From the NCBI GenBank assembly GCA_029215795.1, contig JARDYH010000001.1, positions 357,888,154 to 357,952,153 on the forward strand: a DNA stretch of 64,000 bases, in the 5' to 3' direction. Position numbers and translations under genes: made by a program. The notes under the pieces are model-generated. The model did not search any database and had not been told where the DNA came from. It worked only from the letters and a program-made list of their open reading frames with translations. Origin of the DNA: Anniella stebbinsi (taxonomy: Eukaryota > Chordata > Lepidosauria > Squamata > Anniellidae). Shown piece by piece: positions 1 to 13,000 of this stretch; the stretch's first letter is position 1, and each line of letters starts with the position of its first letter.

Positions 1-499
1 TTGAACTCCCAGCATTTCTGACCGTTGATGTCTCAAATGTCTGGCGATCTACCTTCTCACTACTGGACTAGTTGACCTCCATGATCCCATCCAACTATGT
101 GATTCAATGGCATGAGGAATCATTCCTAATTGTCAAAACAGGCACAAGTAGACATGTATATCCCTGGAGCGATCCTTATCTGAATCCTGAAATGTTAGTA
201 CTATCCTTGGCCTCCCACAGTAGATTCTCTCTGGGTCCCATTCTGCTTGTAGGCAGAAGGGCTTTCCTTCCCCCATGCCTATTGCAGTTTTATATTCATT
301 TGTATTGGTCTATCCAGATGTCATGTTCTGTTCTGGGAGGGCCCATCTAGTCTAGCATATTGTTTCTAAGTGTGGCAGGTGAGCTACCACTATGGAGTCC
401 AAAAGTAAGGTGTGAACATAACAGTTCTTCCTTATTGTTTCTTACCTATTATCTGAACATTCAGATATATACTCTGAATTATGAGGCTACCTGAAAGAC

Positions 500-898
500 C
501 ACAACCAGGCTTGCTGAAAGACCACCTTCTCCCACGCAAGCTTGCCTGGGTTTTAAGATCTTCAGGGGAGGCCCTTCTTTCGATATAGTCACCATCAGAA
601 GCATGTTTTGTGGAGACATGATAGAGGGCCTGCTCAGTGGCCGCTCCCAGGCTCTGGAATCTCCTGCCCAAGAAAGCTAGGTTGGCCCCTCTCTGTTCTC
701 CTTCCGCTGGCAAGCAAACACATTTCAATTCAGGCAGTCTATTGGGTTTACAAGCTGGTCTGTTGTTGAATGTTTTTTTGATTGGTTGGGTGCTGTTTAT
801 TTCTTTTATCTTTGTGTTTTTAATTTATTTGTTTTTATGTTATGTCTTAATTAAGACTTTGTTTTTAATCCGAGTTTTATTGTTAGCCACCCTGAGCG

Positions 899-939
<41 letters not shown>

Positions 940-987
940 TGTGTGGAAAGGTGGGGTATAAATGACTAAATAAATAAATAAATAAAT
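500..987 (+). mobile_element. L2-type LINE 3' end
   Basis: Contains AAPRLWNLLP-like coding from the reverse transcriptase ORF C-terminus, then the untranslated tail ending in a TAAA repeat. A (TG)n tract at 904-946 has grown inside it. Confidence 0.7.
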
Positions 988-1287
988 ATTGACTCTGGAA
1001 GTTCATCATGGGCAATAGCTGTGAATAGACCTGTCTACCAGGTCTATTCACTAATCCCCTTTTTGGTTTGTCTAACTTGCCAGTGGCCATCACAACCAAA
1101 GTGTTCTGTGAGCAATCCTGAGGGATGCCTTCTGGTGAGGGAGGAGAGAAATAGTGTGGTAATGGAGAAAGTGCAGGGCATCCCAGCGGAAGGAGGCCAA
1201 GACTAACAGTTTATGGGAAACTCAGGCCCAAACAGTGATGCATTTACTAATTTGCAATTGAAATAAGACTTCTATTCCTTTGCATAA

Positions 1288-1812
1288 TATTTTTATTTAT
1301 TTATTTTATTTCTAACCCGCCTCTCCATCCAGATCGAGGCGGGGAACAACAATAAATATTAATATAAAAATCATAAAATAGATAAACCATTAAAACAGAT
1401 AAAAACAAACACATTATTAAAAACATCTTAAAATTCAATTGGGTAGGCCTGCCGGAAGAGAGCAGTCTTCACGTCTCTCTTAAATTCCAGAAGACTGCTA
1501 ATTTGTCGAATCTCCTTCGGCAGGCCATTCCACAGTCTGGGAGCAGCAGAAGAAAAGGTCCTCTGGGTAATACTCGTCAGCCTAGTTCTGGCTGACTGGA
1601 GTAAATTTTTCCCAGAGGACCTGAGTGTGCGGGGCGGATTATACGGGAGAAGGTGATCCTGCCGGTAACCTGGACCCAAACCATGTAGGGCTTTAAAGGT
1701 AATAACCAACACTTTATACTTCGCCCGGAAACTAATTGGCAGCCAGTGGAGTGATTTTAAGATTGGTGTTATGTGGTCACCCCTAGGTGTACCGGTGACC
1801 AACTTGACCTCC
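1288..1812 (-). mobile_element. L2-type LINE 3' end with ORF2 C-terminus
   Basis: Minus-strand open frame 1428-1814 reads LHWLPISFRAKYKVLVITFK and FSSAAPRLWNGLP, the familiar ORF2 C-terminal motifs of L2-type LINEs. The TAAAT-type tail is at the low-coordinate end. Confidence 0.85.
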
Positions 1813-1921
1813 AAATGCCAGTAAAAGCATAAACCTTTGCCTCTTCAGAAAGATTTGAATTCTGGCAGGGCTCTTAGCTGTTAACATTTGATTGTAAATA
1901 GAAAAAGATACATATTCCAAA

Positions 1922-2705
1922 TAGGGATGTGCACTGGATCGGACCCGATCCACGATCCGAGTCCGGTCCAGTGGGAAATCGGATAAATTATCCGATTTCC
2001 GATCCCGCAGCTGGATCGGCCGATCCAATCCGAACCGGTCCGAAAAGGCTCCGGCGCGCTACTCTAGAGCAGGCCGCGGAGCCTGCTGGTAGTAGTAGGC
2101 GCCGGCGCCGGACGGGAGCCGCCGGGCCGGGAAGGTAAGCAGGGGGTGCGTGGAGGGGAGGAGGGGGTGCGCGGAGGGGGGAGGGGGGCCCTTACCTTCC
2201 CGGCCCGGCGGCTTCCGTCCGGCGCCGGCGCCTACTACTACCAGCAGGCTCCGCGGCCTACTCCAGGGTGGCGCGCCGGGTGATGTCATCACCCGGCGCG
2301 CTACTCGAGAGTAGGCCGCGGAGCCCGCTGGTAGTTGCCGCCGGCGCCGGACGGGAGCGGACGGGCCGAGAAGGTAAGCAGTGGCGGGGAAGGGGGCTTA
2401 CCCCCCCCCGGAGCCGGATGGAAGCGGGCGGCCCCAGGGGGGGTAGGGAGCGCGGGGGAGGGGGCTTACCTGCCACAGCGGACGGCCCCGGGGGGGGAGG
2501 GAGTTAGGCCCCCCCTCACCCACCCGCCGCCATTTTTTCCTCATAGACAACAATGGCGGCCGATCCAAAAATTTACGATTTTTGGGTCGGGATCGGACTC
2601 GATCCGGTCCGGGGGGCCTCCGATTTTGTCCGAACCGGTCCGGGACAAAATTGGAGATCCCGATCCGGGTCCCGATCCGATCCGGGGGGTCCGTGCACAC
2701 CCCTA
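1922..2705 (+). mobile_element. non-autonomous hAT-like transposon, TAGGGATGTGCAC family
   Basis: 784 bp, with ends TAGGGATGTGCAC and GTGCACACCCCTA, flanked by a perfect 8-bp direct repeat ATTCCAAA (1914-1921 and 2706-2713). The interior is GC-rich and full of GATCC/GGATC inverted motifs and a large palindrome around 2275-2300. No transposase coding. Confidence 0.85.
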
Positions 2706-2881
2706 ATTCCAAACACCAAACCCATGGGTGCAGGGTACAACCTCTAACATAAATTATATTGGACTAGAGTAAAGTACTATAGTGCAACTCCAATGGTGTT
2801 ATCTGAGGCACTGATATCCTGGGAAAATCAGCACACTAGCTAACACTATTGGTTTTGTGCCTGACTAGTTTACACTCATGC

Positions 2882-2888
<7 letters not shown>

Positions 2889-2934
<46 letters not shown>

Positions 2935-3010
2935 TATATACTGCCCCATAGCCGAAGCTCTCTGGGCGGTTTACAAAAATTAAAAAATTGAACATAAAAA
3001 AGTCAAAGTA
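2889..3010 (-). repeat. (TTA)n microsatellite and L2-type LINE tail
   Basis: A TTA run at 2889-2933 forms the tail of a minus-strand LINE 3' end with the recurrent motif CCATAGCCGAAGCTCTCTGG. Confidence 0.7.
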
Positions 3011-3314
3011 ATTTATGTAAGCAATTGTGCCCTGTTGGGTACAGCCCATGGGTGGGGTGGGATAAGAAGAATATAAGAATTACAACTGAATGAGTTGCAT
3101 TTCTGCTAGAATTAGCAATATCTTTCCCATGGGGCCAGAAAGCCGAAGTTTGGTATCTACATCCAACTATATACCATGTTCTTCTTGTTTTATGAAATCT
3201 TTCACCCCTCTAAACTTCATTATTACTGGTATTTCATTCTCTGCTTTATAGCCTATAACATTTTCAAAGTGGCTTACATAGTTAAAATACAACAACAATG
3301 ATAACCGCTGCTTT

Positions 3315-3317
<3 letters not shown>

Positions 3318-3356
<39 letters not shown>
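3318..3356. repeat. (CA)n microsatellite
   Basis: About 19 CA units in copy A intron 1. Confidence 0.95.
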
Positions 3357-3360
<4 letters not shown>

Positions 3361-3957
3361 TAGAGACAGCAAAAACCAGAATGACAACTCAAGGTCTAAA
3401 AAAAGCAAATCTAATAGGATTTGTCAAATTAAAAGGCGTCAGGAAAGCCTCCCTGGGGAGATCTTTTTCAAATGTGGGTTGCCACAACAGGAGGGGTCCT
3501 ATTCCCAATCATCACCAGCTTCTGCAGCCTCATGTGATGGTTATTGGTTAGTTACTGTTGGATTTTATATTTTCAAAACTGGAGGAGCTAACATTTCCCC
3601 CTTTCTGGCTCCCAGTAGCCCTAGCTGCAGGTCCAACCAGTAACCATCACTTGCTCTGCAGGTCCTAATTTGATTGCCTGCAGATCTCACCTCTCCTATT
3701 CCATCCTGGGACTCTGAACATGGTGACAATGACTTCACGAACTAATCAGATCCCCCCTTCTCTATTTCACCCACCCAACCTGCTTTTTTTTTTTAATAAC
3801 ATGTTGCCTGATGAAGAGATTTGGAGATCTTGAAAGCTTGCCCATTTTTTGTGATCTTTTGATTGGCCTAATAAAAGGTATTGCACTAATATGAGTTTTG
3901 GAATTTTACTTATGGTCAACACAACTTTTTGTTTCTCTTTTGGGAGTCTCTTTCTAG

Positions 3958-4087
3958 GGCTTGCTCCTCAGATGAATAAGTTAGTGGAGGCCTTGAAAAA
4001 AATGCCTATGTTACACGATGAGGAATATGCAAAGGTAACGAAACATTATGATTCCTGTGAGTTTGCAGACAGCACATTGGTGCTTCC
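3958..4087 (+). CDS. ASPG: ASPG copy A exon 2
   Basis: Preceded by a pyrimidine tract and TAG, followed by GTAAGT. Starts in phase 1 (one base from exon 1) and ends two bases into a proline codon. Encodes GLAP...LHDEEY...DSTLVLP, the variable loop after the first catalytic segment. It has the same 130-bp length as exon 2 of copy B but only about 24 of 44 residues match. Confidence 0.9.
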
Positions 4088-7000
4088 GTAAGTAAAAGTG
4101 GATACTCTGTTTAATGAAGTTCACCTTAAGAACAGTGAGTGATCTATATGTATTCAACTTTCTTTTAAAAATGTTTTGTCCTATTTAGCCTCTCTAAAAG
4201 AAAGAAAAGAATTATCTACAGCATTCTAGAGTATTCACCACTGCTTGATTCTTGCAATATGACAACAGATGACTGGGCTAAGATTGCTAAAGATCTTGAG
4301 GTATTTATATGGTATGACTATGCTTGTTCTATATACACATTAAATGTTTAGTTGTGTATATTTGATGGATATGTTAGAAATCATCTTTTTGTGTATGAAT
4401 CCACGCACCTGTTGATTTCTGATCAGCAGGCAATACATTCTGTGCCAACTTTGTGGCAGGCTTGGACAGTAAAATTGTGGGACCTCCTTCTTGAAGAGGA
4501 GAGTGTTCTATCTCTGGTCTCTCATAAATAGGCTGACTCCATCTTGGATTTTTAACAGCAGCCTCTTTATTCAGCCTTCCAGTATGTTCTTTATGCTCTT
4601 TATTGGCCCCTCTGGTAGCCTGAGAGAATGCATCCTTGACTATTTCTATATGGCTTTTCAGAAGTGATATATGGTACACTTCAAATTCCAAGAGGAATTT
4701 GGTTGACAAAATATTGCTTTCAATACTGTTTTCTGTGGTTGTTTCTGTGTTGTTGAGTTACATTATTGGTGTTAATTTTTTTTTGTTATTGTAAACAACG
4801 CTGATGTTCTCAGGAAAGCATATAAATCAGGGGTGTTGACCTTCTTTCAGTCCAAGGGACGAATTCAGTTTCAGAGGAGCTCTCAGGGGGCACGTTCTAG
4901 TGGTGGGCAGGGCCAATATTCCCCAAAATAGCATCATATTTTTGCTTAAACCTCTCCCTGCCAGTAAATAAACCTTATGAGAGGTATTTCAACTGTTTAG
5001 AATGGGAGTGAAGGAAAAACAGGAAACCACCAAACAATCGGGAAGAGGGGAGCAAGGAAACACTTGGTTACATGGAGAAAGGTGCATGATCTTCTGGGGA
5101 ACTCCAGAGGGCCATATTATGTGATCTGCATCTGAGATCCAGCCTATTGAGTTCCCCAGGACTCTGTGTACAAGTACAGAAAAAGAACAGAAATGTACAA
5201 CATTGGCCATCGTGATTGTCAGGCAGTGGAGACTTTGGTATTGACCAGGCATCAATATAAGGTGTTGATCTTACCTGCTCAATAAAACCTCCAACATGCT
5301 GCACTCCAGAGGCCACCCACCAGCCACACCTGATTATTAGTATTAGTATTTCTTGGCCGGCTTTCAGGGCAGAAACCCTTCCAAGGTGGCTTCCAGCATT
5401 AAAATACTTAAAAGCAGTTACAATATTAAAAGCAATAAAAATATAAAACACAGTAAAATAGCACTAAAACAACAACAAAAGCCAACAGTAAAACCAGCAG
5501 CTACAACAACGGCAACAATGGCAACAACAGCAGTCTTATCGAGAGAAGGCTGAGGTAAAATAATGAGTTATCAAGGCCTTCTTGAAAGCCTGCAATGACG
5601 GAGCATGGTAGACCTCCCATGGCAGCTTGTTCCAAAGGTGTGGGGCCACTGCGGAGGAGGCCCTCTCATGTGTGATCATCCAACTAATTGCTCTCACAGG
5701 TGGGCAAATAAATGAGAAGCATCTCTCTTTCTGATCCTAAGGTGTGGGCAGGTTGATATGGGTGAAGACACATTCCATTATGACAGGTTAATGCAACCTC
5801 TTGGGGATTATATTTGATGTGTCTGGCTCCACAATACCCAAAATATTATTAGAGTGGATAGATGTGTCTTCCTAAATTTTGTTCTTTTCCCCCACCAACG
5901 TAATCCTGCCTTTCTATTTCTGTGCTGTCCAGTCATTTTGTGTACCACTGTTAGTCTGCACGTGATGGCGGTGGGTTTTTGCCAATAATATCAGTCCACG
6001 CTGCCAAAGCTATGCAACCTCTAGGACTGTCTCATGTTTCCAGTGCAGTGCTGGAAACAAGTGAAGCTATCGGGCCTAGCAGTCCTTGTGCCCGATCGTG
6101 CAATTACTTACACCAGTGTCTTTGATTTGCTTAGACCTACTATGAACAATATGATGGCTTTGTGATACTTCATGGGACGGATACGATGGCCTATACGGCT
6201 GCTGCTTTGTCCTTCATGTGTGAGAACGTCGGTAAAACCATTGTTCTAACAGGAGCTCAGGTAATGGGCTTAGTGTGTGGTGGGATTCCTTTTGTTATTA
6301 CACGACTGGCCTAGCAGAATTTAAGTGTTGTGATTCCAAGGTCTGCCATACAGTCCACAAAGCTTCATTCAGTAAATAGACATCTCTTCACACCTGAAGG
6401 GAGTATGAAATGCTAGGAGTTATCCTCTAAGCTTAATTAGCCTAACAAAGCATGCCAGTTGGTGATCAACTAAATGGCCAGTTTCCTGCCGATCCTGACA
6501 ACCTTTTACCGAACCCTCCTTCAGAGAGGTTCTGCAAGCTGTAACTTCTGGCTAGTGGCTAGTTTAGCAGTCCGCCTCCTACCTCCTCTCAACTCCACCC
6601 ACTTCCCCCTCCAACAAAGCCTGAGTTCCCACGGAGGGGGAGAATGATCTCTGAGCCTGGACCTCCTGTTCGATAAGCTCCTAGGAAAGTTCTTCTTTGA
6701 CGCCTAGAGAGAAAATTCTCTTCTCCACTTCCTGTCCTTCTTCTTCTTCTTCTTCTTCTTCTTCTTCTTCTTCTTCTTCTTCAAGCTCCGAGTCCAATTC
6801 TAGATCCACACCAGGGAAACCAAACCTGATCCTGACATTAAGATCCCTTGTCTTTTGTCTCTACACTGCAACTTCCTGTAAATTTCCACCAGGTTGATGG
6901 TGTTATGGTACGCTTATGAGACTTGTCAAAATGCAGTTAAAAGGCTCTATAAAACTGCTCTCACGTTACTTCCACATTTGTCACTAGAGAGAGGTATGAA

Positions 7001-10000
7001 CACACTTCAAACCTAGGGTGGCCATATGAAAAGGAGGACAGGGCTCCTGTATCTTTAACAGTTGCAGAGAAAAGGGAATTTCAGCCAGAGTAATTTGTAT
7101 GCAGTTAGTTCCTGGTGAAATTCCCTCTTCATCACAACAGTTAAAGTTGCAGCCACTATACTGGAGTGACCATATACAAAAGAAGGCAGGGCCATTGCAA
7201 CTTTAACAGTTGTGATGAAGAGGGAATTTCACCAGGAACTAATTGCATACAAATGGCTCTGGCTGAAATTCCCTTTTCTCTACAACTGTTAAAGTTACAT
7301 GAGCCCTGTCCTCCTTTTCATATGGTCAGCCTAACTATACCATGGCTTGTGCCATGCGCTTTGCTCTATGAACATGAACAATAATACACCTGTGATCTTT
7401 CAACCTCCTCCTGCTTCTCCTGCAGTTACAACAGCAACAGGAGCCATGATAGGAAAGTGCTTTCATCAGTAATGAAATGCTTGACTATATTGTGCTGCCT
7501 GAGTAAATTCCCATGTGGCTGTCATCTTTGTTTTTTAGGTACCGATTTATGAACTGAGGAATGATGGACGTTCCAACCTGCTAGGGGCACTGCTGATTGC
7601 TGGACAATTTGTGATTCCTGAGGTCTGTAGTGTCTAACAAACGTTTTCCCAATTCTACTAGAATGACAATGTTAAAATAAAAAGAAAGGACTCGAAATTC
7701 AGGATAAGAACACTTACAGTGAAAACCTATAAATAAAAGCTCAATGGAAATTGCTCTTGGGTAAATTATAAGACATGAGATTAGATATTACAGGAATGGG
7801 CAACCTGTATTCCTTGGCCTAATTTCATGTGACTCTCAACCTAATCTTGCGTGGGGGATTCTGGGAGTTGTAGTCCAACACATCTGGAGGGTACCAAGTT
7901 CAGGAAGGCTGTTCCAGGGTATGGTCTAAAGGCACATGAGGCAGCCACCTTGCTGAAGCTAAGCAGGTCTGAGTCTGGTCAATGTTTGGAGGGGAGACCA
8001 CTTGGGAACCACCTTAAGTTCCATGATGGGAGGAAGGTGGAATATAAATGTAATAAATACATAAATAATAGTTGTAATCTTCAACACAACCTTGTAAGGA
8101 AACTCATTATCATGATTTCCCATAGTGCAAATACTGACCGAATGTGGCTTCCCTAACACCATCTGTTGAGAAGCAAAATTAATACCAGGCTTTTCTTGGG
8201 TGGTATCCAGTGTTGGTTCTACTTGGAATACACCCATTGAAATCAATGAGCCTTAAGTAACTTTGGGTACTATTCCTTGATTTATATATCAGTCTCTTAG
8301 GACTCAGTTGCATGCATGTTTAACACTGGGAGTTGTAGGACTTTATTTCTGTCTAAACATGCATAGGACTGTGCCCTTAGCCACTACACCACACCAGCTC
8401 TGCTTAATAGTTCCTTTGCTCTTCATAGAATCATAGACTAGTAGAGTTGTAAGGGGTCTATAAGGCCATCCAGTCCAACCCCCTGCTCAATGCAGGAATC
8501 CCCCTTAAAGCATCTCTGACAGATGGCTGTCCAGCTGCATCTTGAATGCCTCTAGTGTGGGAGAGCCCATGACCTCCTTAGGTCATGGGTTCCATTGTCA
8601 TACTGCTCTAACAATCAGGAAATTTTTCCTGATGTCCAGCCGGAATCTGGCTTCCTGTAACTTGATCCTATTATTCTGTGTCCTGCACTCTGGGATGATC
8701 AAGAAGAGATCCTGGCCCTCCTCTGTGTGACAACCTTTCAAGTATTTGAAGAGTGCTTTCATGTCTCCCCTCAATCTTCTCTTCTCCAGGCTAAACATAC
8801 CCAGTTCTTTCAGTCTCTCCTCATAGGGCTTTGTTCCCAGACCCCTAATCACCCTCCTTGTCCTCCTCTGAACCCCCTCCAGCTTGTCTGCATCCTTCTT
8901 GAAGTGTGGTGCCTAGAACTGGATGCAGTACTCAAGATGAGGCCTAACCAGTGCCAAATAGAGGGAAACCACTACCCCACGCAATTTGGAAGCTAACCTT
9001 CTATTAATGCATCCCAAAATACCATTTGGTTTGTTTGCAGCCACATCACAGTGTTGGCTCATATTCAGCTTGTAATCTACAACAATTCCAAGATTCTTTT
9101 CGCTTGTAGTATTGCTGAGCCAAGTATCCCCCATCTTGTAACTGTGCATTTGATTTCCTTTTCCTAGGTGTAGAACTTGGCATTTATCCCCCTTTAATGG
9201 ATATCTTGAACTTTTACATGCATGTGTCCAATCATATTGACTTGCAGGCACTGGTATCTTAATTCACCATCAGTGCATTTTTTAACGTCAATGGTCAGCA
9301 ACAAACTGTATGACATTGACTTCTACAGGGTAACCCAATGATCATGTTGTTGATCTAAGAAATTAATTAACATGAGAAGTACATGATTGTTTTTGAGACT
9401 ATTGGACTGGTCAGTTAATCAAAGTGTGGTTTGTTTTGGATTGGACATATGCCAATTTTGATTCAGATACGTTTTATGGTGTGCCTTGCAGGTCTGCCTC
9501 TATTTTCATCATAAGCTGTACAGGGGAAATAGGGTGACTAAAGTGGATACTGAAAGTTTTGATGCATTCTCCTCGCCTAACCTGCCTCCCCTTGCAAATG
9601 CTGAGGTGGATATAAGAAGTAAGTGACAGTGAGGTGCGGAACCTTAGGCGTCCCACAAGGGGGCATTTGATTCCTTGAGCTTGTTTGGTGTTTGACAGAT
9701 TAATCCAAGGCCTTGTTAAGAATTGTTTTTTATTTGACTCAGGTTTAAGACCCATAAACACAAGGAGCTTGTTTTCAAGGGCTAGTGTGGTGCAGCAGTT
9801 AGAGTATTGGACTGGGAGTCGAGAGATTTGGATTCTTGGCTCCATCCGGCCATCGAAGCTTACTGGGTGACTTTGGCCAGTCATTTCCCTACCTCACAGT
9901 GTTGTTGTTGTGAGGATAAAATCGAGAGGAGGATTATGTAAACCGTCTTGAGTTTCTTGGGGGTGGGGGGTGGGGAAAGGCTGGATATAAATGCAATAAA

Positions 10001-13000
10001 TAAATTAAATAAATATAAATAAAGAGGTTCATTTTGTTATACTTTGTGGCCCCCAGTGGGACATTTGTCATCCTTGTATTTTGTGAGCAACCTCTGATTG
10101 GCAGTTCTTCTTTCCCTTACAGCAACGTTTTTCTATGGTGTGAATTCAAAATTTTCCCTCTGGAGTATCTATATCTAGGCCCAACTTTGCTATGGCACCA
10201 TCCTCGGGGCCCCATCCCTGCAATTTTAGTTTCCCATAATGCCCCCAGAATGATCCTACATTAGGGGCATTTTGTTGGAAACTAAGATGGTGCCACCTGG
10301 CACTTATTCAGAGTGCTTCTATCAATGAAGACATTTTGCTAAGACCCCTTCAAACCCAGAACTGGCCCTGTCTGTGGGGCTGTCTAAACGTCATCTTTGC
10401 CCCACGGTGGCTGCAAATCGGTGCTGCGTCGGTTAAACGACGCAGCTGCTGATTCACAGCCACTTCAGGGCAAATAGATAAAGCTGCACTTTGAAAAAGT
10501 CGGGGATTTACCCTTACTTTTCCTGCTGATGTGAGGTCATCAAAACTCTTCTGTTGTCTGATCTCGCTCCAGCGTCGAGCTATGGGCATTCACAGGTGAA
10601 AGGTGACCTCTGATTAGTCGCCAGAAGCTGGGCAAGGGGCAGAGGGCAGGCCCAGCAAGTTGAATGGGCGCGGGAAATCCTGCACTGCCTCCTTTATTGG
10701 GATTATCTTCCACCACCCTGCAGTGGTGAAAGTTTAGGGGTTAGTGGCAGCGTGGTGCTGTGAAGGCAGGCCCTGCATCTCTTCCCCCGGAGGGGGAGGG
10801 GGAGGGGGAGGGGGAGGGGGAGGGAGGAGCTGCTGTGGATGGCAAATTTGAATAGGGAAAACGCTACAGGGAAAGGGGTTAACAATCCCCTCTTCCTGTA
10901 CCAGTCTGCCACTTCAGATTTTAGCCTCTGTGGCTGAATTTTGTAAGGCAAACAAAAACATGAGGGAAAAACTACATATGACCGATCATCCTACGTAGCA
11001 TGAGTACATTGAGTACTTGTCCTCTTCTGATCTCCTCAGCATTTCATTGTTTTGTTTTCCTTCTCACAGTTGACTGGGGAATTGTATGGCGAGCCACCAC
11101 CACAAAGAAGTTTACAGTCCAAACTGATATGAACCGGAATGTGGGATTGCTGAGGATTTTCCCAGGAATTACTGCTTCCACTGTAGGTGCTCCTGAAATA
11201 TGATAAAGGGAACAACCAACTAACCACCGGCAATAATTTTTATTTGGCCCACACTCTTTCTCCCAATTGTACATTTTGAAACTTGAAGAAAATACACAGA
11301 CAGAGAGCATTCATGCAAAAAATCTAAACCCAATGAATCTGCCTTTTTTTAAAAAAAGCATCTAAGTTATTAATAACCATCCTATCCTCTTAAAATAATT
11401 TTGTAATTTGATTAATGTTGAGTAATTTCAGGATTTATCTATTTTGATTAACGTGGGCAGAATTTATTCACTTTTCACTGCTTTTTGTTCATGTATCATA
11501 GCATCCTTCTTCTTCCTCAACTATTGCTTCATTATACCATTTCTCCCAAACCTTCCAAAGAGTCACAATTTTGTCATAAAGTACATCGGTTGCTGGGGAA
11601 CATGGGTGGGAGGGTGCTATTGCACTCATGTCCTACTTGTGGGTTCACACAGTGGCCAACATGAATGCTGGACTAGATGGACCCTTGATTTGATCCAGCA
11701 TGGCTCTTCTTATATATTATATAATATTAATCTGAATTAAATTGAGAGGCTGAATGCATGTAAGCATATGGAAGGACTAAACTTCGGGCCTTTATGTATG
11801 CAAAGCATTTATAGGCTCTATCTTTGGCCCCTCCTCCAAGTTAAGAAAATACATGCAATGATGGACACATTAGCCGTCTATGTCATATATTACTAGAAAT
11901 ATCTCAACATGGATATTCTACTGTGGAATTTTGTCTAGCCATCAAGTCTAACCCCCTGCTGAATGCAGGAATCCACCTTAAAGCATGCCTGAAAGATGGC
12001 TGTCCAGCTACATCTTGAAGGCCTCTAGTGTGGGAGAGCCCACGACCTCCCTAGGGAATTGGTTCCATTGCCATACTGCTCTAACACCGTCTTCTCAATA
12101 GGTAAAGGCGTTCCTTCAGCATCCAATAGAAGGGATAGTATTGGAAACCTATGGATGTGGAAATGCCCCGAACAACCGTCCTGATTTGCTGGAAGAGTTG
12201 AGGCAAGCGACAGAACGGAATGTGGTGATCCTGAATTGTACCCAGTGTTTGCGAGGGTCTGTAGCTTCAACTTATGCAACTGGGCAGGTGATGGAAATGA
12301 TGGATTAAATATGCAAAACATTCTAATTGTAATCCTGTAGCCTATGCTGCTCTGTGTATTAATAATCTTAAGAAGAAAGTTACAAGCACAGGAAGATATT
12401 TCTGCTTCTGTAGATAGCAAATAAACAAAATGAAGAATTCAATTTAAAGAAAATTAACACCCAATCGAGCATATCAAGAGTCAGGAGCAGCATATCCTGG
12501 GAATTTACACATCCATATTCAGTTCCTTGTCTCTTGTGTAGCGTTCTAGAATTTTATGCATGAGACATATTGACATTACAGACTGAAAAGGGTTCAACAA
12601 GTCATTCCTTTTCCCTAAAGAATTCTGGCAACAGATTTACTCTCAGGGGAAACTTCACTAGGTTTTAATTCTCAAAATTCTTTGTTGGGAGGGGGCAGGA
12701 AAGTAGTATTCATGATGATGATGTATTTTACTTTATACCCTTTTGCAAGCCTCTTTGAGAATCGTATGCCAGAAGGGCCTGGCCTGAAGGAAGGCAAGTA
12801 ATGTAACAGCCTTGCCAAAGCTAAACATATCTGCCTTGCCTGGGTGGAAAAACTGCTTGAGAACCTAATGTACACTCCCTTGAATGTCCTGGAGAAAGGG
12901 TGGAATATAAATCCTGTATACTAATAGTGAACTATTTCTCCATATCGGGATCCTTATGTAGCCAAAGCAGAACCATCCATATATAAGAGGAAGGTATCAG

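Noticed and set aside
2059..2747. Overlapping proline/glycine-rich open frames of 70-120 residues on both strands
   Set aside because: They arise from the GC-rich palindromic interior of the hAT-like element; no family motif and no splice context.
1..3957. Exon 1 of copy A
   Set aside because: No TGGTIG-like coding with a donor is visible; intron 1 of copy B is 8.4 kb, so exon 1 of A probably lies upstream of the window.
6697..6897. Serine-rich open frame
   Set aside because: Made by the (TTC)n microsatellite.
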